A stretch of DNA of 64,000 bases from NCBI GenBank assembly GCA_963978905.1, contig OZ022256.1, forward strand, positions 47,726,001-47,790,000, in the 5' to 3' direction. The notes beneath the pieces are model-generated. The model worked only from the letters and a program-made list of their open reading frames with translations. It was not told where the DNA came from and made no database searches. The translations under genes were made by a program, and so were the position numbers. Each line of letters begins with the position of its first letter. Position 1 is the stretch's first letter. This document shows, in pieces, positions 34,701 through 49,700 of the stretch. This DNA is from Trichostrongylus colubriformis. Taxonomy: Eukaryota > Nematoda > Chromadorea > Rhabditida > Trichostrongylidae.

Positions 34701-37700
34701 ATAGCGGAGTGCAATAACTGGAACTGCTTCGCATGCACCTCGACGCGTGCACTCTTTATCAGTACATGAATTTCAGTGAGCACCTACAACCATAGCGTTC
34801 CAGGAAATGCGGCGAGCATAATGAAGATACAGGAATGCTCACATCCTCTTCGAGGGAGCGACAACGGTCGCGGATGTGTAGGCGCATGACCCCAATGCAT
34901 TGTTCACGTAGCAGCTATTACATGCGATGGATAGCTCACTTCCAGTCGAACGAGTAAATCGCTCGAAGGTCCGCTTATTTGCATTTTTCTCTGTTGATCC
35001 AAGATCAACAAAGAATGTGGCGCAGTATTCCTTCATAGTCATGATTAGAGAGCTTACATACTCAATAACCCTCAAGTGCAGGTATAGCCCCTTAGCTATA
35101 CGTGCACTTGGCTACACGTAGCTATAGAAAACTGAGATTCTCGAAGTGCGGAATTTATATTCAGAAGGCCTTGTTATCACATTCTTAGGCATTGTTTAAG
35201 CGATAACCTGCACAATAAGAAAATACTTTCAGCAGGACATCGTTCTCCGTCGCCACCACTCAAAGATAGACCTGGGGACTTGCTCGAGTTAACTGTCAAT
35301 AGTCTTATGGAAGGGGTTGAAGAGGTAATATTTTGGTTTTGAGATGAGCTTTAATGAGTAGAGAGAACTGAAATATCAGGAACTTATACTTCATTAGTAT
35401 AAGGTAACTTTTTAAACATCCAATAATGCTGTCGTAGTTCGCACAGAATTAACCAAATCTCATAAGCCATGTTTTGAAGTTGCTACATGTGCAGAGAGCA
35501 GACCAAAAATGTGTTTTCCCTCCACGGCGTGCAAGACTACAGTTTACATTACGCAAATGAATGAGTTGTTGGTGCACCCGATCTAAGATTGTTCTGTAGT
35601 ATTCTTCTATGATGGAGAGGAGCCCTTGTTCAGTGTCTCCACCCGGAGTATAACCACATGAAGCATTGTTACGACCTCAGAATTTCAAGAAGCACCAGTA
35701 AAACTTTCTGCTGGTCATAAATTTTCCGAGATCTTGGCCGTGGCGAGATGATGACCCTCAAATGATTCAGGCTTCGGCCAAGTAACTAAGACCCATTGTA
35801 ATTCCTCCCATTAGATGACCGCAAAAGCGGAGGTTATCACTGTTGTTAGTACCACTTATCACTGTTTTCCACTGAAACGAGGGTGTTTCGGTGCGATGCA
35901 TCACGGGTCCTGTCCTAGAGACACACACCGTTTCACTATGGATGTAAGTGGGGTGGGGCGATCAAGCCTGAAATAAACCGCATGGCAGAATTACTCTGTG
36001 AGTCGGTAATGATGTGTAATTCTGTCCTCATGATACACCTATCAGGGTGTGTACCCTCATGTCGGGATTTCGCACCGCGGCATGTCGCAAGCAAGGCATG
36101 CAGACCACGTTGTTGGGTCCCGAGGCGATTACAAGTCAACTGCCTAGGGGCCCGAGCACTACCGTGTAATCGTTTTGAGACCCAACTACCGCGACGCGCA
36201 TAGCTTGCACACCTGCGTCGCACGCCACTCGTCGTCGTGCGAAATCCTGACATAAAGGTACACACCCCACCTATCATGAACAGGCAACGGCAGATAATGG
36301 AAACATTTCGGTTACTCGTCGTCAACCACCTCATCCAAAATGCTGCTTTTGACTTATTATTTTTCGTCTACATTCAAGAAATACATTCTGTTGTGTGGCT
36401 GCACAATAGCATGGAGTAGTGCACTCGGTAATCCAGCGAGTGTTGTATAAAAAAGGATTGAGAGTTCCGAAAGGGAGCACACTCTTCAAGTCCCTGGATT
36501 TTCCCATCCGTAGAAGAAATATAATGAGGTGTGATGCAAGAGGAGTTCACGCGGCGTCACAAAATTTCACCGCATCCTGCGATAAAATATCGCGCACAAT
36601 GTGTCGCTAAAAATCGCCATACATTATACCCCTCGCGTTAGCAATCTTCGAACAGTGGAGCAACAGCGGTGTGGTACAATTAAACACATAAATTTGGCGC
36701 ATTATCACAATTAAATAGTCAGGAGAAAAAAAGCGTGCTTCAAAAATCAGCTACGTCACTTTCAGGCCAAGGTTTTGGTTTCATCGAATTGTAAAGTGAG
36801 CGATTTAAAAAATAATGTATCAGATGTATGCGATATATTACCGGACAAGATGCTGCTTTTATACAAAAACGTGGAGTTAAAGTATGTCAGCCATCATCGT
36901 TCTTCCATGTGCACAGGAAAATCTTCACAGTTTCAGAAATGACAACCTTCCTATCTCCAGTTATGGAATAAATGAGGACTGTGATATTGTGCTGAGTGTT
37001 AAAATGAACACAGGCAGTAAAGTAGCAAGGTAAAGCCGCATTCATACTCTGCGGTGCCGGCGGCAGGGCGTGGCTGCGTGTCTCTGCGTCTCCGCCTATG
37101 CCATTCTGCCTCGTTGCCTGCGTCGTCTCTGCACCTTCCCTGCCACACTGCCCCACTGTCTGTGAACGCAGCCACGCCTTGCCGGCGTTGAGTATGAACG
37201 TGGCATAAGATGGGGATATACGGGTTTCCAAAAAGGGTTGCTTTGTCATCGAATCGTGCTCCTTTGATAGATAAAAAGGTGCTCCTCGGGAATACAAGCT
37301 TCTTCCGATATTTCATAACAAGGGAGTTAGGCATTCCGCTGAATGAAACAGTTTGTCCCTGATCTGGAAGTGGGGACTGAGAATGGGCTTTCATCGATCG
37401 CTCGATTCGATTACCAAAGCGCAATTAATGCAGCAGAAAGTTAATGGATAAAAATGTACGGAAATTTATGCAGCAGAAGACGATGGATTTACGCGTTCAA
37501 AAGGATATCCAAAAGCACTGGGCTCCCCGGTGCAGATATGGTTGACCACCTTAGGTATACCCCATTTCGGAGCGCCTGATAGGGCGTGGCCTACGGACGT
37601 GGATGAGTGGCGAGAGTGAGAGTACATGGCAAGAGTGAGAGTGTGTGGCGGAGTGAAAGAGTTTGATACACTCTCACTCAAGTCCGTAGACCACCCCCAT

Positions 37701-40700
37701 CAGGCGCTCCGAGATGGGTTGTAACTACGATTCGTCAAAACGAAAAAAGTGTGGCGCTGCACATTTCCCAGGACCGCATTTGCAGGACGAAAGCCCTTTC
37801 TCGTCCATCATGCCCGTTAAATCTAGTGTTGCCTGAGCTCCACTTGTTGCGGCTCGTCGGGCGGCTGCCCTCCTAACCGCCAGCGCAACAGCATCGTGGT
37901 TCCGGGTCTCCGGACCCCGCGCCACCCGGCTGCTGTGCCTGCGGGTTGTCACCGTTCCCATGGGCTTCCCCAGGAACCATACTGCTTTCCTCACAGTATA
38001 GCCGCCGCTTCCCGGATGTATATGCTCTCGTACTTCTACTCTCTAGACTACCCTTCGTACGACAGCAAGTACAGCTATTACGACCACTATATTTATTATG
38101 TACATACCATTCGCAAGAGCCGCCCTACTCTCATTTTTCTGCCCGGACTCAGGTCCGACCGTGCTTCATCCCCCCCCCCCTCCCAAGGGTCAACTACTGG
38201 AATATGAGCGGTAACTCCTGCACCCCTGCAGGCTCTCTATCCCGCCTGCAGCCGTCCACGTCCTCGGGTATAGCGACGTTGGCATACCAGCGCTCAACCA
38301 AGTCGACCGCGGTCCATGACGGCCTGCAGAGCGTGAAAGTCAAGCTCTCACTCCCAACAGTCCGGCCTGGCATCCTCGAACTCTCAGCCCAGTGCCCTCT
38401 CCTCTCGGGGGGAAGTGTGTAAGTACCGACTGGCAGCGGCGACCCTTTTATAGAGCCACGACTGGGGGCGGGGCCGGACGCGCGTTGCGCCCACAGGGAC
38501 AGTCGCGTTCCGCGACACCACTTGTGGATGGCTAAGGGAAGACTGTTCAGGAAGTATGACAACTTGGGGGCCACATTTTACGATTGCGCAGCATGTAAAT
38601 CATGAGGCTTTCATCAAAAGGGGATGAGCAACTGTGCATGTGAGAAAAGTGCGACGAAACACATGGTGCATATTCTATGGAGAAGCTGCAGATTGAGCCG
38701 AGTTATAATTTTCCGAAGACGAAGTTACGAAAACTGGCCGGAACTTTCCTTACAACCTAAAGGGAATGACATAATATGAAATGAGTGACACTTCTGGTAT
38801 ACAAACACGGAGGGATCTGGCAACTTGGAGGAACGGAACGCTCTAGGACATCACCTATTCTAAATCCTATTGAGTACCGAGTGAGGATGAAACATAGAAA
38901 GATTGTGTGGGGATGATGAAATCGTGTGTGGGGGTCGATCGGTCGAATTTCGGCGCGACCGCCCGCGGCGCGCAGCGCGGCAAGTACGAGTCGTTTGGAA
39001 TTCCGCTCAAGACGCAATGAGCTGGTGCCGTGAGGAACCTTTAAAGGTAGACGAACTCCCGAAGCTTTCAACTTGTAATCTTGAAAGGTTCTTTACGGTA
39101 CCAGCCCATTGCGTCTTGAGTGGAATTCCCAACGACTCGTAATGACAGCGCCGCGAGTGCGACGCCGCAAGCGGAAATCCGACCCATCGACCCCCAGCCC
39201 TTCTTCCTTTCTGGAACTCACATTCTCTATTCAGTATTGAAGGATTGTCCGTGTTAAGGGAGGGGTGATTTTTGGCCCAAACCTAGGATTGGGAGGGTGC
39301 TGGTGTGTAAAACAACTCCCATACGCAGGAAGGGATTTTTATGTGGAAAGTGGTTTACTCACTCGTAGCTTTTTTCGCTCTCTAGGTTCAGACAAAGACC
39401 CACATCCCCAACCGAAACAGTGCTTTTGTACTTCAGGCGAGATGAAACGATATATCCTTCGAATTCCGTGAAATTACCCTCTATTGAAGACAGTGTTTGG
39501 GGTAATGAGGGTGATAAGAAATCCGGAATGGAATCATCTAGTGAAAACTACGGGTCCGAAAGGCCTTCGCATGGCGATATCCCGCGCCAAAGGCGCTCCC
39601 TTGAGCTGTGGCGGAGACGGCCTCGTTAGGGCAAGCCGCCTTTATACAGGGCAGCCCGCCTCCTGGCGACGAGCTTCCCCTGATTGGTTGGGTGGGAGGG
39701 GCGAAGGCGATGCGGCACGGCTGGAGCGATCCGAGCGCGCTTTCGTGAACAGAGCGTGGCATACCCAATCTCAATCAGCTATTGTCAGTTTCAGTGTTTT
39801 GATTTTTGCTGCTCACCCGTAGAATATGCGAGTTTTTCTTTTCTGTTCCTCTTTTCTCTTTCATTAGTTCTCACTCGATGTCTTCGCTCGTTTGTAGTTA
39901 ACTATGGGACGCCTTTAAAGTTTTCGTATTGCTTCCTCGCTGTTTTTGCGCATTTATTGCTTGGCTACATGCCAATGGCAGACTCGCCCTGGCTACCCAC
40001 CTCTTGATGGAATGGTCGTCCACGTCGAGAATCAACGGTGGAAGAGGGTCCTATTTGTCGGGTTTTAGGCGAATTCTATCCGTTTTTTTTTCATTGTCCT
40101 GTTACTAAGCATCTCGACTTTCATAATCACTACTTCTTTTACTTCTCGTCCAAATTTTCCCCAATGCTGCTTTAAAGGAATCGTGCACGCAAGAATGACT
40201 TTCCTGTTCTTACGTACTCTGTTGTATTTGCTTAATAAGGGTCGCATGCAACGTTTCACGTGAAAAAGTGAGAACCCAGCCAAGATACAGCTCCTCAAAG
40301 TGGCTGTCGAGCCGGACGACGGGGCGGATTTCAAAGTAAGTGCCCGCCCCGTCGTCCGGCTTCGTCAAAGATGAAGAGTGAGACTCTTATGTCACTTTCT
40401 TGTCTCACTATGTTCTACCTTTTTCGTTATCAATATTCGCGACCTTGTGACAAGAACGAAAATTCAGAACGCTAACTAATTTTTACTGTATGCTTGGCAT
40501 CGGATAAAATGGTTCCGACAGTAAACTTATCGCGGACTTACTCCTTGCTTGTCTCTTAAACAGAAGGAAAAAGGATGACACTCTTTTTAGAGTTTACCAG
40601 CGCCGTCTTTTTATCTCGAAGTCAACATTGCGCTCACAGTGGCTTTGCAGTAGTAATATAGGAGCTCAAGGCCGGCATATTTTCATTTCGAATTCCCCGA

Positions 40701-43700
40701 ATTAGTTTTCTGGTTGGGCCTTCAACTTTGATATTCAAGATGTTTTTGTCATTCATCTTGCTTTCGAATAGTATAGTGAAGAATTCCAAGTGAGAACGAG
40801 GAATTGCCTTTTTCTACATCATTTTCCGTACCTCGTGAACTGATAAAAATCCAAAAGCTGTCCTCTTAGGCATTATCCAGAGTTGACCATGAAGGCGAGG
40901 AGGCGGATGGGCGAATAAAAGATCAAATACTTATCGTCTGGACGAATAGGTAATGGAATATTCGTCCGAATTTCCCCTAAGTCAGTGAAAGCACTTCATA
41001 GCTAACGTTTCTGCTAAAAAACAAAACCAGTTGCAAAACTACTGAAGTCCGGAGCGAAATAAGAGTGTGTAACCTGTTATCAAATCAAGAAAAAATAAAA
41101 GTATGACCGCGGCCTAGCAGCTACATAAAGGATGACGTCTAGTAAGGAGTAGGTCCGCAACGGCTCAAAGCATTTCATCCAACGTCAAGTATTTTGTGAG
41201 AATTTGGTACCAACCTGACTTCTCGTTCTGATGACCTAGTACCCGTCGGCGAGTCACGCACAGTAGACCGCGTAAAATGCCGTAGCCAGGAGCATCAAGC
41301 GTTATGATAAATTGGGATAAAACAAGCTACATATGCTCAACTGATTTTTTTAAAGGCAATGGGTGCCACACCATATCTTAAAACACGTAGGGCACCTGAT
41401 ACAAGTGACAAAATGCGAACACAAACTGGCAGGAAAATAACAACAATGAAAGGAAATATTAATGGCAGCAATAATCATAAGATAATAGGAATGAGAGACG
41501 TCATCAGCATTCTCTCATTTCTTTGCCTGTCATATAGTGACGTTTAGGCCTTCTAATGCTGTTCTTTATGTTCCACCTTCTTTTCCTGAAGGAAGTGTCA
41601 CCGAATTGCGTAACAAAATCAAAACGATGACCAATCTGCGACAGTAAGATTTCTCGACATCTTTCCTCATTATTTTGACTAACTAATTCTTTTGTCAAGG
41701 CCTTACGAAAGAGTAATTATAGACGCTCTAACATGGTTCCCCGCGTATATCGTAGAGCAAGAACACCAGTTGACAAAAAACATTCTCAATGGACACCGGA
41801 GAAGCAAATGGAGCATGAGATAACACGCAATAGGATGAAGGTTCGTTTGCTTCCATTTGGGTGGAGTGCAAGTGTTCCGATTGATGAGGTCAGGTCAGGT
41901 TGCGCGGCGGATTGCAATCAGGTAAAGACAGGTAAATAACGCTGCCAAAGCTTCTCCCCTGAAAAGGCTTAGGCAAATCTGGGAGAGCCCAGACGGCAGG
42001 ACACGCCACCATTCGGACAATTCGCGAAGGGCGGTGACCCAGTTTGGTGCCGACCTCTAGAAATTGGAACACTTGCAACACACCCCTTCCATTTAGACCA
42101 GTTGCTGTCGCAGATTACTTAGAATGCTTTCGGAAATGCGCTATACTTAGAATGCTTTCGGAAATGCGCTACTTTTGTGACCTACTTCCCTGAGCAGCAT
42201 TCAAAGTGGCGGAAACAAGATATGTAGGTATAGCAAATGCAGAATCTGCGTTTTGGTTGAAAAAAATCAAATCACAGGAAGAAGTAGATAGGTATCCATT
42301 TGTTTTTCTGTGGACTTGTGGAATTGGTAGGAAAAGATTAGATATGTATCGCTTGGGAGAATGATGGAAAATGTGAAACTTAGTTTTCGCGGAATCTCCA
42401 ATGAAAGATTAAATACTTGAAAACGGCATTAGGGTAATGTTAATGGAGAAATCCCTACAGGAAGTCACTCACATGGTAGTCCTGGGCCTAAGAAGGCTAC
42501 CTGTGGCGAAATCCCGGTGAAAAAGCGCCCCTTTGAGCTGTAGAAACGCCGCAAAAAGCCGCAACCGCCCATTTGTCCCGCCTTTTGGATAAGTCGATCC
42601 CGTCTCCCGATGACGTAATTCCCGATTGACTGGGGTGGGAGCGGCCAAGGAATGCGGCAGGATCGAAGGTTTTGCGGCGCGCTTTCGCAGTTTTAGCTTG
42701 ATGCTCCCTCAAAAAAATGGATGTTGTCGTATTTCCAAACACTCCCATGTGTTTACATGGCAACATGCCAATGGATAACTAGATCAGACTACCTGCTTCT
42801 TGACGGACAGTTTGTCCGCGTCGAGAATCAACAGTGGAAAGGGGATCCTATTTCTCGGGTTTTTGGCCAATTCCATCGGTTGTTTCTTCACTGTCCTGCT
42901 ACTAGACATCTCGACTTTCACATTCACTACTTCTTTTACTTTTCGTCCGAATTTCCCCTAATGCTGCCTTTAATGATTAGGAGTATTGACGGAATGGAGA
43001 ATCTGCTTTTCGGCAGACTTGTAAAATCTTGCGAAAAAAGACAGGTACGGACCAGTCGAAAGAGATGCGGAAAAAGCATTTCTCTGGAAATGCGAAAATC
43101 CGCGTTGTCGTGGAAAATGCGGAATTGCGGAACCTTTATTCTTCTAATTCTCTCGACTCGGCAGGGCGTGGAAGTCCATACGGATCTAACAGCTCTCCGC
43201 TATTATGTAAGAACACGAAATCCACTACCTTGAACGCTACCATATAACAACCCGCAGCAACTTGCCACATACACTTGTTTCGTCCTCTACCATCAACTTC
43301 CTGGCCCACTTCAAACATAACTACAACTACATAATCTCTGGTAGCGTTTTGTCCTGGAGCCTCATGCCCAGCTAAATGTGCAAAAACAATGCCTGACTTC
43401 GAAATTTATTTCAAAAATATCATGAAGCTTCACAAAAACAAGTGCAAAAGGGACATAATACATGTATTATGTGCACTTAATCATCACCTGTACAAACCTA
43501 CCACAATGTGGAATATTACGTGGACATCAACGGTGGATGATCCGAGATGATAACAGTGATAAAGACTGATAAGAGACGTAAATTTCCAAAAGTCACCAAA
43601 TCCTCTACGCTTTTCTCGCATACCTCATAGCGCTTACACTCGTAGATGTTTTATGCGGAGAAACAGGTACATTAATGGTGGGTGATCCAAATTGATAATT

Positions 43701-46700
43701 GTTGGTAAGATCACATCAGGATTATCAAAAGGCAAATGTCGCGAAATCCTTCTTGTTCGCATGGCTGTTCTTCGTCCAGAGTTCTACCAATCCAATTCGA
43801 TATGTCGAGTAAAGAGCTTCAGACTACTGACAGCAGACAGATGAACGATAATTGCAATGTTGTGTGGATCTCCCTTCTTATACAGCAATACAGCCCTGCT
43901 GGTTTTCCACGTGTCATGTATTCCAACAGGTAAACTGGTAACGTGTGAAAAGTCGGCCAGAGTCCTGACTATAACTGGCAGTGAATTCTTTGGATGTTAC
44001 GCTCTGATCCTGTCAAAGCCGGGTGCGTGCCATTCTCCACTGACGAAATGGTGTGTCGGACTTCGCAAGGGGGAGTGAAGGAAGGGTATATTCATCCTGC
44101 TTCAGTTCACTCCCGGCTATCGAAAACATCCGAGTAGGAGTCGTAGATGAAACTCTCACTGCCTTTCGGAAAGCAGTAACTGTACTGTCCAGAAGTCAGA
44201 GACCAGTTATTTCAGTTCTATTAGTGGCAAACCTTCGGGAAGGGGGGGGGGATGGGTGGGCATTGCGCATACTCCTCGCAGCTTCTGCTGTTTCAGCGAG
44301 CACTCTTGCTCCTCTCTCACTGAGAACGCCTTTTATCGCCTCTCTGCATTGCTACTCGCCTTCGATGCAAGGGTTCGTGCGTTGGGAGTACGGATCGTTA
44401 TGTTAGTTCTTCTTGATTTAGGCAGCCTGTTATAGCCCTAAGATTCTAGCAGTCTCTCCCGAGTGGTCCTACCCAACGCTACCCTATTAGAAGTTTCTTG
44501 AGACCCAGGGGATGATGGCCATTCTTATTGCTGTTGTCGGCAAGATGAAAACCCCCGAGAAGCCTACCGGGCTCTGTCGTGGGTCCTGGGTATACTTCGG
44601 GAAGTTAGCCAGGCTATCCCGATGTAGACTTGAGACATTTATTGGAGGCGACCCCGGACCGCCTTCCATGGCCTTCCAGTCGTTAGAATACATGTCTTGG
44701 CTGGAGCGACTGCAGAGCACCAACCGCACTTTGCAAAACTCTCCCACACGTATGCAAGAAAGGTCTACATGAATACGAAGGGTGCGAATTAGCCCTGCTC
44801 AGCAGAAACAGGAATTCTATCCTCCGAATCCTCCTGCGTTTCAGGGCAAGTACACGGCGGCTTTCAGTCCACAATTAGCCTTCACTTGGGATCGCGCCGC
44901 GTAGCCTTGCCACATGACGGCTCGAGAGAGGATTCTGATGGAGGGGACAAAGACTATACACCCGTACGATCCGCGGTTTACTCATTGTCACAATGTTGTA
45001 GCACACATAAGAATATCAGCTTCCAAACACCCTCCTTTTGAAGTGTTTTTTATTAAGAGAAGCATGTCTAATCTCTATGCTATACTGACATAACTTATAT
45101 TGCTGCAACACGCATCTTCACTATTATTTCATACAACTTGACAAAACCGAAGGATTAATGAGATACTTTTAAGAAATTGTTGAAGAGGAAGCGGAAAAAG
45201 ATATTAAGCGACGAGTCTCCAAGATCGCTAGGTTCTGTCGAAAGGTGGGACCTTTCAATGACTTACCCTTTCTAGAAATCGCAGAGCTTTCATTCATTAA
45301 TGATTCCTTCTTTGTAGCGTCTTACGCATATTCAGTGGCTTCATTTACAGCAGATCTATTATGGGCACTCCAAAGCTCTCAGATGAAAAGCCGACGGAGA
45401 AAGATAAGCATGAAAAACGGTGTCGTGCATATGTGACTTCGATCGAATTGCAGGTATCCTGCCTTCGCGAGCTTGAAACTTAAAACATCCGTAGCACTTT
45501 CCGCACACTGAAAATACCCAATATACAGGTTTAAACGTTGACAGCTTCGATGACATCGCTCCGATGGAAGTGCGCTAAATGTACTATCCGCGCACACGGG
45601 TGTGTGCAGCTATGACAGCGAAACTAGTGGCAGCCCGCGGCGAGCGGCGCGGCGGGTGCGAGTGCCAGTGGCAAGGCGTGGCAGCCTTCAAGCGATGCAG
45701 TGTGGTATGGATGGAGGACGCAGAGGTGACGCAGCCACGTTCTGCCGGGCACCCAAGAGCAATCAATTCGCAATTCGTACTGGCGCCGCCGCGAAGCGAT
45801 TCGCTGTCATATCTGCACGCACCCCGCACACACAATAGCAGCGCTGCAATGCCATTATGCTCTTGACCAGTTTTTTGGAAGGATTAGCGGTCTTGACGCA
45901 TTCTATTTCATTTGGATTTGTAATGGCAGGTTAACGCAATTTGGCCCATACAATAACTCGCGGGGCAGTCGCCGTACAAGTTAGTGATTCCATCTTCTAA
46001 GACGATCCACCTACACCGAAAGGGTGGGAAGCTTACTTATTGTTATTAATAGTTTTCCTGCAGTGGCGGGCAGAATATTAATAGTTGCTGTAGTGGCAGG
46101 CAGAATTTCTCGAAATGACATCCATATCTTGGAAAAAAGATAAATTCCATCATTCATAATTTCGAGCACCCACAATTGCTGTACAACGTGAAGCTTCTTT
46201 GTAGACTTTTTTCGAGCCACCTGAAACAATGCTTGAAATGGAACAGAAAAAACATCTTTCACTGCCTCCATCAAACGAGAAGGAGCTGCAAGATGTAAAG
46301 ACTAGAAGAGAAGAGTTCCTGAAAACAGTATGCAAGGTACCAATAACCGTAATGTTCTCGCACCTATCACATGTAAATCTATTACGATTCATGGTTAGCT
46401 ATGAATATCCTGCTCATACGTAGGTAACAGATATGCATCCTTACTTTACAGAGATGTTAGTCCCAGAAAATACCTATCGTCATCATCATAAACTGCCTTA
46501 CATAAGTTGCGCTTTAGAGCTCACTATCCTTTATTTTATGAGTGATTTTTAGTGATGGTAGTGAATCGTGGCTCGAATGCATTAGTATTCTGCGAACTGT
46601 GAATTCCACACTATGTTGTTGGCTCACTCTTGACTTAGCACATAACTGTTATGATATCGGAAGATGTGTAATAGATGCTGCCTGAAACGCCCAGTCGTCT

Positions 46701-49700
46701 GCTCAAGTTGCATCACAATTTGTATGAATCACAACTGCTCAGGTGGCTCACCACATCACGCGAACTAGGTACAATCATTGAGCAATCCAAAACGGGAACT
46801 TCAAGAATGTTGGTGACTCATCTGCGTGGAGCGTGACCCAGTTGTACAGTCTCACGCACAACTCTTCACAAAAAGTGCGACTGTGACGAATGCAAGCGTT
46901 GATTGACTGAAGCTTGCCAACCGGAGAACAGCACAGGAAGAAAAGTAGTTTAGCAGCGACTACGTAGAAGTGAATGAGATAATGTGCTACATTCATGTAA
47001 AGATGGGGGGTGGAAAAATCATATGTTGCAAGGGTTAGGAGAAGTAGAGGAGGGCCGAGTTGATTATCTGTCACAATGTACAATACGGAACAACTTGTGA
47101 GAAATGACTATAACTTTACGAACTGCCATACTCAGAAATTAGGCGCACATGCTTACGGAACTGGTGTCTGTTCTACTAGTAGGGTATGAAGAAAGTGCCG
47201 AGGGAGGCGCAAGAGCTAAAGACAGTAGCACATGGGGCGAGTGAGGCACACGTGAGCGCTACAAATACTGCCAAGTCTTGCATTTAAACGAATTATCTCA
47301 GGAAGTACGGAATTATATGACAAGGTCCGTTTCCCGAAGACTTAAGGGACGTCGGAGTTGACAATCTGCACACACTTCAGACAAAGCTTGACTTTACTCC
47401 GAGCATGTTGCAGTTTGTTGCCCTAAGTGTGTTTGTCTGTTGTCGAGATGATGATTGAGATCGAGAAAAGAAGGTAAACCGACCTTCGAGTTTGTATTGA
47501 AAGTGTCCTGTAAAAAGCGGTGGTTCAGTGGGTTTGGCTGTAACGAGGCAACTTCACGCACAACAAGCAATACGGAACCAACAGATAGTCGTGGCCTCAC
47601 CACATTGAAGGCACCTCAAACTTGGGTAATTAAACTTTATGACTAACTTCGAACGGATAAGTACGAACACGAATTCAATCAGAAATACTTCGGTACTAAA
47701 TAATACGAGGTCTTCTGTAAGGCATGAGATAACATGTGATAAGAGCATGGATGATGAGATCGATAAATGAACAGCAATGCTAGCAACGAACTGCAAGGTA
47801 GCAATATGATCTCGTTATTACGATAGCTAACATTCGAATGGATCTCCTTGTGATTAAGTGAATAATGATGAGAACAACGATAAATAAGTGACACGGTAGA
47901 CCGGTGATTGAGTGGGTGACAAGTGAAAGATATAGCATACCACAACGATTGACGAAGTAAGCAAGTTAGCGCCCAATAAGACTCAATGGACTAACCGGAG
48001 CTGCAGTAACAATTCAGCGAGTGGCGAGCCTAGACTGACATGGAGTGAAATAAGGCGCAGATATCGGACAACAGTGAAGAATGAACATTACTCCTCGTCA
48101 CATGAGGTAGGACGAGATAAAGAGGCAAGAAACAATGATCATAATCAATGGAAAAGTGAACGACATGTAAATGGCGACGATCCCTGATTTATATCGACTC
48201 CCTTCCCGCCTTGGCGCGCGATCATCTAGACCGTAGATCTGATCGATGACTCATCAGCAAATGAAAGTGCTGTATCGTCAGCACAGAGCATATGATGCTG
48301 TGCGAAGAGTAGATGGAGGATAAATCTATGAGAAATAGTACATATTCAGCTTGTCAGTTAATGGCAAAGCCCAAGTTTTCTACCAGTTATTCTTTCGCTT
48401 CTGTGTATGTGAGAATCAAGCGTTATAATTACACAAATGTTGATACCAATAGAATGATTCTGTAACCAGTTGCGCCATCGCGTAGTAGTGCGCGAAATAC
48501 ACGGTGGAACCATGATATGTGGAATTGGTTAGTACTGATCAACCGATGTAAAAGAAGTCCATATTCGCAGTACTAAGCGCTACTTCGGCTGGCATTTTGC
48601 CATCTACCTACATTCGAGATTTCATGTTCATTCAGAAGTGGAAATGCTTGACTGATATCAAAGTACGAACCATGTTCATTTGCTGAGATTCAGTCTGGTC
48701 GTTGATAGTCTAGTCGTTTACCGTTGCATATCACATCTACCGCTTTCAGAAGCTCAGACGATTCAGCGACCGATATTCTTGTTGCATTTCATGTGGGATA
48801 AGGACTGGAATCCGTTGTTTCCGGAGTTCCTGAAGAGTTCAAAAGTCATCAAGATTACTTATGAATCTCTGATTACTTATGAACTCTCTGCCCTTTTATC
48901 ACTATCGTGAAGTTGTTCAACGAGCCGACGGTAATCGTCGTCGATGTTTCCGATGACGGAATCCTTCCATCGAAATTGATATCGGCTGACAATATTGATA
49001 AAGAGCTTAAGAAGGCAAAGTTCTCCAAATCGTTACGTTTTCTTAACTGACAGTGGAGCGTTCACATCACACTCTAGTTGCTGTAAGATTTGGCATGAAG
49101 GTTTCATTGGTGACGGCTCGATCTGATAATCACTGATGATGGCCGATAAGAGTCACCAGCAACTCGATAGGGATTCCTGTACATCGCTAACTACTACAGT
49201 ACGACCACTGCAGTTGAAGTGTATGTTGCTCAGTGTCAGACCGTGGGTGAGCATATACCGACCATATTCTCATATCCGTTGCAGCGATGTACCGACCACT
49301 AAACCGTCTAGCCTTGGAAAAAATGATGTCTGTTTCTGATACCGCGATCCACATGAATGATCGGTACTCGACTTGGAGCTGTAAAAGCAAAAGCAAGTGG
49401 GCTATATTAATGAGGTGCTAGGAGCAACAGGTCGTTTCGACCGCCAGGCTACGTGACGCTGAAAATAGTGGTGCAAATGATAAGCATGGATGACTGTAAA
49501 GTGGATCTACTACCATTAGGTGCTCATTAGTCAAATCGCTGCCAATCAATCGAGTTCAAGCATGTCGAACGCTAACTGACGCTAAATCATATAGACTTCC
49601 GGGAAGGAACACCGTGATATGCAGTGGTAAACAACTGAATTATCAACATCACTCAAATTAAGGCATAGGCTCTTGAATGTTAAGCATGTGAACATGGTTT

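Noticed and set aside
35474..35670. CFPSTACKTT.. and CLHPEYNHMKHCYD readings resembling AN1 zinc-finger halves
   Set aside because: Cys/His spacing does not fit AN1, splice sites are poor, and the real AN1 exons of both genes were found at 22552 and 51732.
42721..43233. 170-codon open frame on the plus strand
   Set aside because: It crosses a MITE copy and a second repeat. Other copies of the MITE do not keep the frame.
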